Source: Pyrus communis
Taxonomy: Eukaryota; Streptophyta; Magnoliopsida; Rosales; Rosaceae
Direction: 5' to 3'
Assembly (NCBI RefSeq): GCF_963583255.1
Contig: NC_084804.1
Coordinates: forward strand, 20,838,061 to 20,902,060
Length of the DNA stretch: 64,000 nt
The position numbers were made by a program, and so were the translations under genes. Positions 22,082 through 32,914 of this stretch are shown here, piece by piece (positions within the stretch are counted from its first letter, which is position 1; each line of letters opens with the position of its first letter). Below the pieces are notes generated by a model. It did not search any database, was not told where the DNA came from, and saw only the letters and a list, made by a program, of their open reading frames with translations.

Positions 22082-23093
22082 ATAAATAAAGGGTAAATTA
22101 CACAGAACTACCTCAACTATTAGTCATTAATAGTTTCATACCTCGTCTTTAAAAAGTTTCAATGTCATACCATATCTTTGAATTTGTTGCAATGTCATAC
22201 CTTCCGTCAGTTGTCTGTCATTTCCTCTGTTAAATGATGACGTGGCTTGTGACGTGGCACGCTTTCTACTAAAAAATTAATAAAATATTATTCAAAACTA
22301 AAAAAAAATCATTTAATATTTTTTAAATATTAAAATAATAATTAATTAAAGAAAAGTTATTTATAAAAAAATTAAAAAAAAAAACCCAAGTTCGTCTTCC
22401 CCCCTCACCCCCTGCAACCCAGAAAGAAAGAAGGGAAAAAAAAAAAAAAAAAAAACTTCATCTTTCCCACCCTCTTTCCCTACAACCCAGATCCGTCTTC
22501 CGCCGATTTCGCGGATGGAGAAATTGGGCACGGAGAAATTGGGGGGGGGGGGGGGTGGAATGGGTGTGGATTTAAGGAGTGGGATGTGTAGAGGAGGGAA
22601 GAGAGTGGGTGCTGAGGGTGGGTGTGAGGGTGGGTGCGGAGGAAGAGGGAAGGGGAAGATGTGATGGGGAAGAAAAAGGTGAGTTGCAGGGAAGAGGGGG
22701 TCGAGGAAGATGAAGATGGTTTTTTATTTTTATTTCTTTCTTATTCTTCCTCTTTTTCTTTCTTTCTGGGTTGCAAGGGGTGGGGGGAAGACGAACTTGG
22801 GGTTAAAAAAAAAAAAAATTCTTTAATGAATTATTATTTTAATATTTTAAAAATATTAAATGATTTTTTTTTTTAGTTTTTAATAATATTTTTTTAGTTT
22901 TTTAATAGAAAGTGTGCCACGTCACAAGCCACGTCAGCATTTAATAGAGGAATTGACAGACAACTGACGGAATGTATGACATTGCAACAAATTCAAAGAT
23001 ACGGTATGACATTGAAACTTTTTAAAGACGACGTATGAAACTATTAATGACCTAATAGTTGAGGTAGTTCTGTGTAATTTATCCATAAATAAA
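22082..23093. mobile_element. Mutator-type foldback MITE, 994 bp
   Basis: Element 22091-23084 with 9-bp ATAAATAAA duplications at 22082-22090 and 23085-23093. Each arm is about 330-350 bp and nearly complementary: GGGTAAATTACACAGAACTACC at the left is mirrored by the right end, and the CCAAGTTCGTCTTCCCCCC region (about 22385) by GACGAACTTGG (about 22790). The centre has a G-run at 22543-22556. The 9-bp duplication and long inverted repeats fit a Mutator-like element without a transposase. The duplication lies in a TAAA-rich stretch, so its exact length is less certain. Confidence 0.87.
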
Positions 23094-24139
23094 AAAACAA
23101 ATGGAAAAAATTCAAATACATAAAAAGGCATCTTAAAAACGTTAGTCGCAAATTCAAAAGAACCAGAGAGAGAGGGTTACTTCGATTGGGATAAAACGGG
23201 GGAGGAGGAGGGGCAGTTTGGGTGGAGGGTTCCTGAGAGGTCGCCTGAGAAGAAGGTGGATGAGCTTCTTCTCCTTGTCACTGCTGCAGTTGTTGCTGCT
23301 CTTCACGTTTATATTTTCTGTTAAGATGATCAAAAGCAAAAAAGTTGAAATGTGAAAACCCAAATTTTAATCTCAATTTGACCCTAAAAATCAAAACCCT
23401 AATTTGTTCGAGTGCAGAGGTCTATTTATTGAAAATTTCTCGAGTCCGAAACAACTAAATCAAATAAAGCTCAGTAATATCACGATCTGCAAAACAAATT
23501 GAAGATTCCAAGTTTACCAAGCAAGAAGAGCAGATGAGGGTAAGCAGGACGCAAAGATAAGGGAGTAGGGCAAGGAGGGAGCGATGTGCGACGACTCTCT
23601 CTCGTAGGATGAGCGAGGTTCTCTTTTGCAGAAGGTCTTACGAGTCCGGCCGAATTTGGGGTTCTTGGCTAAGAACTCCTAGCGAAGTTGTTGATCCGAG
23701 CGAGTCCTATCTAATCCCATTAAACCTAATCCTTGACCAAACATGAGACTACACTAGCAATTAGTCTAGTCTAGTCTAGTCTAGTCCAGTCCAGTCCCAC
23801 CTAAGAAGGTCAAACAAACACACCTTTAGGCTACAAACCAATATGAAGTATGAACTATCTCATGACAAGACAAAATGGGCCTTGCAAAATCCATGTGAAA
23901 TGTCACATCATCCACCCATTGCTCAATTGATAGGGTAATTGGGATGAATTGCCTTTGCCCCAAAAAAAGTGGTCCACCGGTGCAAAATTGGGGAGGCAAT
24001 TGGGCTAGGCTTGTGCCCTGCCTATTCATGAATGGGCTTGCGCCTGTGGGTTTTGCTCGCTGACATCAGCGTAAAGCTTGGACTCCACCCAAATGCTGCT
24101 GAATTAATTAAAAAGGCCCCCCACACAAATGTAGTTGAT

Positions 24140-25027
24140 TTAATTAGAGTGCTACTAAGCCCACCCCAGTATCTTATCACTTCACCCACTTTAAAATAAT
24201 ACTTAATTGACAAATTTATTCTTGTATAAAATGACCTTCAAAGACTTAAAAACCAAACAATCATATCTTGTCACAAGCCCTTTCACCTCCAAAAAAAAAA
24301 ATAAATAAATAAACTTGAAGAACCCCATAACCACCACCCTCCCCGACCTCAACCTCCACAACTTCACCCCATTTTAATTTCCTACCTCACTGCTTCAACC
24401 CCAAACACTACTGCTTCTTCCTCCTTCCCTCTCTTTCTCCTCCCTCTCTCTTATGCACTAGCTTTCTCACCGATCGTCTCGCTCGCCATGGCTAAGACCT
24501 TCGCCAAATTCGTCGAGGCTGTGCTCGAACGGCAAGCCCATCTCGTCCACTAATCTCCTCTACGGTCCTCCAAAGACTCGATTAAATGGGGACTCGAGAA
24601 CCATCTTCCAATTCCCAAAACACGTCGTTGAGGCCGACCGAGCATTTTAGGCTAGGAGGGGCGCTGAGTGTTTTTTTTTTTTTTTGGGGGGGGGGGGGGG
24701 GGGGGAGGGGGGCGGGAAGGGGGTTGGGCTAAGGTTTGGGTGTGTTGATAGTGACGGTTCTGGGAGTTTTTTGGGAAGGGGACTACTTTGATATTTGGAG
24801 TTGGAGTTGTTGGGCATATTTGTTTAATGATAATTTTCATTTTTGTTAAATTATAATAAATTTTTTAAAGCAAGGAAAATTGGAAGAAGAAATATATAGG
24901 ATTATTTTGGGAATAATGGTGGGTGGGGAAAGAGTTTATGTGTGTTTTGTCTTTTTATGGTGGATGTGAATATAAGGTGGGTGGGGAAATAAGACACTGG
25001 GATGGGTATAACACCACTCCTTAATTA
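24140..25027. mobile_element. 874-bp inverted-repeat element carrying a GC-rich insert
   Basis: Element 24147-25020 with TTAATTA at 24140-24146 and 25021-25027. Imperfect inverted ends of about 45 bp include GAGTG..., CCCA.CCCAGT.TCTTAT and CACCCAC. The interior has a G-run (24686-24706) and a coding-like stretch at about 24489-24640. A 7-bp (possibly 8-bp) duplication suggests a hAT-like element, but class is uncertain. Confidence 0.75.
24489..24648 (+). pseudogene. Possible captured gene fragment
   Basis: A GC-rich, codon-like patch inside the inverted-repeat element at 24147-25020. One frame starts ATGGCTAAGACCTTCGCC (24489) and gives 21 residues before a stop. Another gives about 42 residues to a stop at about 24648, including SNGKPISSTNLLYGPPKTRL and FQFPKHVVEADRAF. 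It is preceded by a pyrimidine-rich leader. I do not recognise the source gene. The composition differs from the flanks, which would fit capture of host exon sequence, but this is inference. Confidence 0.35.
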
Positions 25028-25125
25028 TGCTCCTTAGTCATTGCTACCATTCTTGCCCATCATCATCTATTATGCCTTATTTATATCGTTTACTATTAAT
25101 TTCTAGCATAGTTAATTACTTTAAT

Positions 25126-25844
25126 TATTATTTAGGATTAAATACCTAACCCCCTCCCAACCTTTTAGTGTCATTCTAAATTGGTCTGAACCTTTTTAAA
25201 CATTTCGAACAAGTACCCAACCTATTGAAAATGTTACATCCATTAAGCCCTAATTTATTTTTCTGTTAATGTACATGCAACAACAATTGATCCCACTTTT
25301 TAGCTTATATAGATACTAAAATAATAATAAAAATAATGTTAAAAAAACATGAAGATGAAAAATAAATATAAATAAACAAATTCACAAAATAAAACGGAAA
25401 ACAAAAATGAAGATGGGAAATAATGAGCCTGCACCACCTCCAAGCTCAAATTACGACCACCGAAACCTCATTCCAACCTTTATATTCAAAACCCACCAAC
25501 TACATAATGGCAGTCCGTACCATGTTAGCAACCTCCATGACCTTCGTCTTGATGTTGGAGGCTTGAGTCGTAGGGTGGAGTCGGTGGTTATGCGTTGGGT
25601 TTGGAGGTGATGGTTTGATGGGGTGGTGGTGACTGTTATTATGTGGTAACCATGCTTCCATGACCTTCTATTGATTTTGGAGATAAAGTAAGCTTAGTTA
25701 ATTTAACAGAAATTTAATTGGAGCTTAATAAATGTGACATTTTCAATAGTTTAGGTACTTTTTTGAAATGTTTAAAAAGATTGAGACCAATTTACAATGA
25801 CACTAAAAGGTTAGGAGATTTTAGGTACTTAATCCTATTATATA
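25126..25844. mobile_element. Mutator-type MITE, 701 bp
   Basis: Element 25135-25835, inverted arms of about 130 bp (GGATTAA.TACCTAA, then CCTTTTAGTGTCATT..AAATTGGTCT, mirrored at 25690-25835). Flanks TATTATTTA (25126-25134) and TATTATATA (25836-25844) match at 8 of 9. The interior 25407-25610 is open for 67 codons but unrecognised. Confidence 0.8.
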
Positions 25845-25978
25845 CTATTATTAATTATGCTTGTTTGTAATATTATACTTTGTTTTGTATTTAAAATTAA
25901 ATTATCGAAATGAAATATGAAGTTTTATTTTTTAAGAACAAACTTACTAAGTACACATTTACAAGGCATAAAACATAT

Positions 25979-26368
25979 TAAAAATATAGGTTTTTTTAGC
26001 AAAAATGATCCCTAAGATTTGCATAATCTCCTCACTTTGGTCTTGAGATTTGAAACCAATAGAAGTGATCCCTGAGATTGTCCATCATCAATCATTTTAG
26101 TCTTTTCTTGAAAAAGCTCCATTAAATAAGAATAAAATGACAAAAATACCCTCAATTTTTTGTCAAATCATTTTGGTCTATTGTTTGTTAAATTGAGGAT
26201 ATTTTTGTCATTTTGATCCTTATTTAACATAATTTTTCACGAAATGACCAAAATGATTGATAGTAGACAATCTCAAGGACCACTTCTATTGATTTCAAAT
26301 CTCAGGGATCAAAGTGAGGAGTTATGCAAATCTCAAAGATCATTTTGGCTAAAAAGCTAAAAATATAG
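25979..26368. mobile_element. Mutator-type MITE, 368 bp
   Basis: Element 25990-26357 with TAAAAATATAG at 25979-25989 and 26358-26368 (11 bases; the true duplication is probably 9-10 of these). The two arms (GATC.CT.AGATTTGCATAA..CCTCACTTTG..CT) mirror each other over roughly 180 bp, so nearly the whole element is a foldback. Confidence 0.87.
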
Positions 26369-26527
26369 TTGTGAATAGTAATTGCCCTTGTCCTTCCGCT
26401 TTCCAAACCGGTAAACTTTCACAAAGTAAGGGTACTTCCATTGCAATTGCCCTTTCCCTCCTAAAACTGGTGGAAATGCTCTTTATGTTCGAAAAAAATT
26501 TCATCATCGCCTTTCACAATGGACTAC

Positions 26528-28125
26528 TGATAAGCTTATATTTATATATATTTTATATCAAATTCACTTGTCTTTTCTTAGTTAGTTCCTTATATTTTTG
26601 AGTTATTTACTTTGTTTTTGTGTTTTGTAGGATTTGTCAAGTAAAGAAAAGAAAAATAACACAAGTGGAATTTTAAGTAACAAATTCGTCAAAACTGCCT
26701 GTGTAGGTCAGCTGATTTTGGAAGCAAGTTGCGGACAGCTCAGAATGAATTAGATAAGTTTGGAAAGCTACGGATGTCTATTTTCTGGAGCATTTCGCGG
26801 ATTGTTAATATCATTTTTCTAGAAGAAGTTATGGTCGTTTTAACACTGAAAGGTTTCCAAGAGGCTGAGCAGTTTGTAACTGACAAGAAAGCATTGAAAG
26901 CAATAAATCCAATAAATCTAGTAGCCAAAACTGATGCAATCAAGAACAAACCAGCTGACATCTATTCAAATATCAGAGGAAATGGAATTAAAGATGAGGA
27001 TTAAGAGGGAGTAATTGGCATAAAGGCTACCCAAGGAGTTACAATTGTTTTACATTTCCTCTCACTTATTGTCATCACTAAATGTCTATTAGTGGGTGAG
27101 TTAAGGAGAAAAAAATGATGCAGCAAGAATTGGTTTAAAAGTAGCATTGGGGAAGGAAGGAAAGAGGAGCCTTAGTCGATTTCTTTCGGTTCTATTTTCT
27201 CAAACTCATGTCTATCTTTTGTTTTAACTTAAGGATTGTGTACTAAATTTTTAGTAGTTAAGGGCTGTTTGAAGCCCCGAATATGATTGCAAGTTTGTTA
27301 TGACATTTCGTGTGAATTACTTTATGTGTTTTCTATGGATGCATACTTAGTAAGCATATCTAGGATTCTAATGCTATGAATATGTGTGTGCCTGCCCTTG
27401 TCAAATGAGGACCTACATATGTTCTAGAGTAGTACTTGTTAATTGCGATTAACATGTGAACCAATTTCTAGGATAAGTAAGACAACACTAATACTTACGA
27501 TGCCTTGTGATGACTCAAACTCTTTTTGTTCTGAATGATTTCTACTTGTTAAATCTATGAACACGCCATTCTAGATTTTGCATGTTAGAGACTAAGTTAA
27601 GTTGAAAACGCCATTCTCTTAACATACTACATAAAAGAGTAATAGGTTGAGTTCTAATATTGAGCCAACTTGAGCATCTTCATCCGGAAATAGAAGGAAT
27701 TTGAATGAAACATAACATGTTTGTATGATTATTTGGTAGTGGATAGCAATTCCCCTAACTCGTTTTTCTTAATTTGTGAACTACTTAAAATCTGTTTCTA
27801 TTCTGTTTTTGTTCGATTTAATTTAAATAGCAAATCAACTCCAAAAATCCCAAAAATTTGTGAGTGTAGCTCTGTGTGTCTAGTATTTTCATATAAAATT
27901 TGGTAGACTTTAGATAAGTGTAAGTTGGTCTAATAATTATTTTTTGGTGGCTGGCCAGTAGGGACAGCAGTCCAGTTTTTGTGACATTTTAAATAGTTAG
28001 ATAAAACAATCTTCTGCGGGAAAGACCCTTATTTTCATATGCTACAATTGACAAATCTTAGTGTTAATAAGGAAAATCAATAGGACATTTGTGTGCTACT
28101 TTGTGGTGTGCTTTTAATCCTATCA
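26528..28125 (+). mobile_element. Solo LTR, TGATA family copy B
   Basis: 1598 bp from TGATAAGCTTAT to CCTATCA, in the same orientation as copy A (10429-12191) and closely similar over the whole length, with small indels (for example, about 60 bp near 11340-11400 in A is missing in B). No 5-bp target duplication (ACTAC left, AATTT right), so it may derive from recombination between different insertions. No internal domain follows. Confidence 0.88.
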
Positions 28126-28992
28126 AATTTTTTATTTATAACACTATTGATTTTTACTTATGAAAGCATTCATACGACCGAGTGGGATAGATCATCAGTG
28201 CACGGACAAGCAATAATGTTGCTCCTCTCACCCTCAAGGTGAAAAAAATCAAGCAGAAAAAAGGGTTCAGGGAGAAGTTATAGTATACGACCGGATCGGA
28301 TGCATATACAAGGCCTGAATCATTATAAGTCATATATCGATTCTAGACAGAAGTTTGTAAACGACGGATGCATACAAAGTGAATCGCATGCTGGTCACAT
28401 GATTAGTTATTGTGAGAGGCGCGTTGCCTAGAACTGGAGATTTACTTGAGGAACACTTTTTTCTGCTTCATTGTTGATTGAAACCCCTTGAAAGTGACTG
28501 CGAGTCTGCAGAACGAAATTTTATTCTGTTGGCTCCAAAGTATAGCAATAGACTGCATTTGACCTGCGCCGATTATAAAGCATCCTTGTTTTGCCTTTCA
28601 GATGAAAATTCAGATTACCAATTCCTTTCATAACTTCAGGATTTCGAACAAGTTATTGCGATCTATCCACCAACATATACAACTGATTCGAACAAGTTCA
28701 AATCTAGCATAAAACAACACGTAACTGCCTCGTGAATTAATGAAAAAGGCCAAAGAATAACAGAATCATACAGGTTACCAAAATTCTGGTTCAGAAACTC
28801 TGCGTTTTATAAACAGTGGGGAGAAAGAATGTGCACATTTGAATTTGGAACATCCGTCTATGCGGTAAGACAACTACCAAACTACGAGTATTAGACTATA
28901 CACAATTAGTACCACATCTTATCAATCGCATCTTCATTTGGGGTCTCGGGGAGATCTCTCTCTTTTTCAGGTACAACTGGAGGAGCTCTATC
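28126..28992. other. Spacer and presumed 3' untranslated region of C2 gene
   Basis: 28126-28600 is spacer without a recognisable gene. The last few hundred bases before 28993 should contain the 3' untranslated region of the minus-strand C2 gene; no clear poly(A) signal was fixed. Confidence 0.45.
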
Positions 28993-31572
28993 TTAGTACG
29001 GTGATGGAGGATAAAGTCCAGGAAAAGGATCTGATTGAAAAGTGTACAACAGAAAATTAGTATTTGATGAATCATATTAGCAGCCAGAAGTAAGACACAG
29101 AAAAGGAAATAAAAACGAAGAAAGAACTTACTTGGAGGATAGGGTGAGGATTGTGGGGGTGGGGGATATGTTGAAGTTGGTGGGTATGGTGCGGGAGGAT
29201 AGGAAGATGGAGTATGGCCATACGCTGATGGATTGGGACCATATGGAGATGGTGGATACCCTGCTGAATTAGGCGAGTATGAAGGATAGGGAGATGGAGC
29301 TGGGTAGCCTGCTGGCACTGGTGGGTAAGGTCCAGGCGCTGGTGGTGCATAATGACCTGCAGGTGGGGGGGCTGAATATAGATGAGCTTGTGATGCATGT
29401 GGTGCTCCATATGGTGGTGCAGACGGAGCATAGCTTGATGTCGGTTTCTGCAGTAACCCAAACACAGTAAATCAGCTGGACAGATAATTAACATGACTAT
29501 ACAAGACTGTTCAGAAGTCACCGGTTATATTGAGAGAGGGTGCAATTTACATTGGTCTTCGAATAATGCATTATGAGCCGAACTTCTCCTGCATATCTAC
29601 TATGAAAAAGAATTCGTCTTAGAAGTCAAACAATTTCAAAACACAGCAGAATACATCTAATTATAGGACGGTTAGTTTAATGAACCTTCTAGATGCAAAA
29701 ACCAATTCCATGCTTTTGTAAGAAAGGAAAATCAAAACTGGTACTCAAAAAGGATGAAATGTACCGCAAGATATTCTATCAAATTCCCAGCCCTTTTCTC
29801 TTCTTTAGCCCAAATTGCAAATTAATATACTTAATACGAGGGATATATTGCACAAATTTTAACCCCATATCCTAGCCTACCCCTCCTAAGGGGTCTCACT
29901 ACACCAGACAAGGAAGGCAAATTAATTCCCTCTTTTTTTGTTCGCCCTTTTATTTTACAGAATATAAAAAATAACATGGTGGATGATTGCACAGCCCGTG
30001 TTTGAGCTGTCTGAGAATTGATAGATGAACACAAAACCACGTAAAAGTAATTTGAGTGAATATTGAGTGGAGACTCCGCGAACAGATGACACAGAAATAG
30101 CATCGTCAATTAGGAACATCAATCTACTTGGGGCGTGTCTCATTTAGGCCACTTGATGCTCACTAATGTTGCAGCATAGACACGAGTGCTTACACATAAT
30201 TCACGCAATGTTTGCTCCTAAAACAACTCATGGACTAGCATGATCTATTCATAATCACACAATGAATAGCTGTTTCTTTGCCTAATACAATGCAAACCCA
30301 AAATTAATTTATCTCATCATGAAAAATAAATATGAAGGACCAAATCAAGGGATGTAATATTGGTGAAGTTATCTACAGCTTCAGATACATGGTTAACGCG
30401 AACAATCCAGATAGGAAGAAAAAGGAAACTCATGCATGAAGATCATTGACTTGAGCATGCATAGTACACACAACCACCTCCTTTTCGGATAATTTGAATT
30501 AATTAGAGATGGAACAAGGTGCAACAACAATTTGCTAACAGAGACATAGGAGTTTGGATATATTAAGAATTCTTGAATATGAACATCCAACTAGAGCGGC
30601 AGGCTTAAAATAAAGTCACATTTTAAAAATAACACCTATATGCAACCTGATTAGTATGCCTTACAATCCAACCATTCACATTATAGTAGCATTAGAACAA
30701 ATAAAAAGCAATGAGATCAAATTTATTGTAGTTACCGGCCATGTTTAGTCTGAAGCGGCCATGCGCTGTCGTCATAACCCTGAGTAAGAACCATCTGAAG
30801 TTGAACCCTAAAAGTCATGACACACCAAATAACCCAAATCAGCAAACTCAAAAATTCAGAATAACCAAAATGGTCTAAAAGAAAGCCAAAATGGAGATGT
30901 TGACGCATATGGGTTGAGAATTTCATACTTTCCCCCGCCAATGAAGTCATCCGATGTGACAGTATTGCTGTTCCAGACCATAACATTGATTTCCCTAAGA
31001 CCTTCAACCAGCGGAAACACGAACTTCTCTTGGAATGTGGGATGTTTACCGCCGTCTATACCAATAATTACAACATGGGTATGAGTACAAAATTAGATCC
31101 AAATCTCCAGATTGCAAGAACAACAAAAACTGAAATTTAGGCCAACTTAACCAACTAAACAGGGCCTAAATCCGAAATTACCTGTGCATGTTCTGGTGCG
31201 GTGCTTGGTGTTAGCATATTCAAGACAGACATATGGGTCCTGCCGTGAAATCCATTCCGTATCTCTCAATTTGTTACAACCAATAACTGCAGCACCAACA
31301 GATAATCAAAACCCACATCACAAAAACTCAGAATTTGAATTACAAAAACAGAAACAGAAGATAAAGAACAAGATTTTGATGGGTTTTCTTGAATTTTTAT
31401 AAAAAAAAAATTGCGTATTTTGACACAAAAAATAATGGGAACTTGAAACCATACCAGTGACTTCAAGAAGCTGGCCTTGAATTCCAGAAATCGACATGGA
31501 GGAACAGTCGGGAGGAAACGATAAGTAGTAAGGTGCAGACGAATAGGAAGATGAAAGTTGAAATCTTGGCAT
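28993..31572 (-). CDS. C2-domain protein with proline-rich C-terminal tail
   Basis: C2 domains bind phospholipid membranes, often with calcium. Seven coding exons, all with GT-AG introns and phases that close: 31572-31455, 31286-31182, 31055-30929, 30807-30736, 29596-29551, 29447-29132 and 29030-28993 (822 nt, 273 aa). A TAG codon stands directly before the ATG at 31572. Met26 (31497) is an equally possible start because the C2 domain (ISGIQGQLLEVTVIGCNKL) begins right there. The C2 domain covers about residues 28-155, with SRQDPYVCLEY and VTSDDFIGGGK; the second loop has WNSN where many C2 domains have an Asp, so calcium binding may be weak. From about residue 158 (KPTSSYAPSAPPYG) the tail is Pro/Tyr/Ser/Ala-rich (PYPP, YPPSPY repeats) and disordered. 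No transmembrane segment is seen. The exact family within small plant C2 proteins is uncertain. Confidence 0.9.
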
Positions 31573-32914
31573 CTATCTCGTTCTAAAAGGTCTCGTCCTT
31601 CTTTATACAAATCCTAATCCGCGTACTTTATTTTTTGAATTTTTATTAAAATTGTAAGCACGTTTCTTGGTTGCCTAAAATTAATAGACACGGTTAATGG
31701 TGGTTCCAGGAGGTTTCTGTGGTATTTCGTTTTCTAGTTTCTGTGACTTCGAGGAAGGGAACAAGAGACGGCGCCGTAAATGGATGTTATCTCAATTTCA
31801 CACGCGACGGAAAGCGCGTGGAATTAGCAAGACTTAAATAGATTTTGTTCCAAACCAATCGGGATTAAGTCTCAGTTTTTCATGATTGGTTTTCCTTGCA
31901 TGGCTAATTCCTTCTAATTACGAATTTAGGATATAGGACAAAGGAATTTATTATCGTTATGGGTGATTACTCGTTTTCATTAGGACAAGGTTTATATTTG
32001 AGACTTAGTCCCGAAGAATTTTTCATATGGGTGGAGTTGTTCCGATCACGTGGCATTACAAAGGGCCAAAGGAGCAGGTCTAATGATAAAATGACAACGT
32101 GTTTAGAGAAATACAAGTTCATTATCAAATTGGAACATGTATTAGTTCATAATGGAATTACTTTAGCAAAAACAACCCAACTGAAATTTTCCTTTACGTC
32201 ATCAACTGAACATGGAAAATATGAACGGCGGTTGTTGAAGTAGGTCTTTAGGTCAATCTCACGGGTAATAATTGTTTAACGAAGAAAAAATAGATGAAAA
32301 ACATAAATGTAATATTCTTATTGACAAAACGATTTCTTAGAGCAATACACGATAACGAAATTTTAGTCACATTCAGGACATCCATTTCTTAGCTAAAAGT
32401 TTCAAGGTGATCCTAGAGACTAAATTTTTAGACTATTTTCTGTAGGCTATGTGATGTGGCGATTGATGGTTGGACTCCTTCTCAACCGCCACGTCGTGTA
32501 ATCTATAAAAGATGATCTAAAAATTTGATATGTCTAACATTTTCAAAGTTTAAGTACTATATTTTGCACGTGTGTTTCTAACGGACTGCTGATGCTATTA
32601 CAAACTTGAGTCGTTATTGATGAAGTTAGTATCTTGTTTTTACACATAAAAAAATCGGGTAGTATTTAATTTACTGACTTTTCTAACAAAAAAACAATAC
32701 CAAGTGATTTTCGATCTTTCTTATTGTTATTGTATCATTGTACAAATTTAAAGAAATCAACACCAAAATTTTTATTTATTTGTTTTCTTCAAATTGCTAC
32801 TTAATCTCAATTTGCCGATATATTATAATTTTCAAGTTATTCCCACTCATTTCGCACACTGAGTTATGCCACTTGACTTGGTTATTGTCTTGTCTCCTTT
32901 GAGAAAGACTTACA
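31573..32914. other. Upstream region of the C2 gene
   Basis: Contains the presumed promoter and leader of the minus-strand C2 gene (roughly 31573-32000), then AT-rich spacer. An open stretch at 31959-32243 (94 codons, plus strand) has no recognised motif and probably occurs by chance. No transposon with clear ends was found here. Confidence 0.5.

Larger units (their letters stand above)
19612..23828. mobile_element. Harbinger-type element, 4.2 kb, with nested MITEs
   Basis: The outer ends are 19615 and 23825, with TTA at 19612-19614 and 23826-23828. Inverted ends: left GGGTGCGTTTGTT, right (reverse complement) AGGTGTGTTTGTT. Both subterminal regions are rich in short ACTAG/GGACT units (20398-20465 and 23758-23800). 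Inside are three complete smaller inverted-repeat elements (19682-20395, 20921-21067, 22091-23084), each with its own duplication. I could not read a Harbinger transposase, so this looks non-autonomous. The remaining interior (20470-20900, 21080-22080, 23100-23750) has no recognised gene. Confidence 0.72.

Noticed and set aside
23154..23363. Minus-strand proline-rich frame as a host exon
   Set aside because: It reads KREEQQQLQQ with a stop soon after, lies inside the Harbinger-type element and has no downstream exons.
24668..24706. Long T and G runs as a regulatory G-quadruplex
   Set aside because: A pure homopolymer of uncertain length in a transposon; it may be a sequencing artefact.
31959..32243. 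A 94-codon open frame on the plus strand as a small gene
   Set aside because: No motif, no splice or composition support, and AT-rich surroundings; likely chance.
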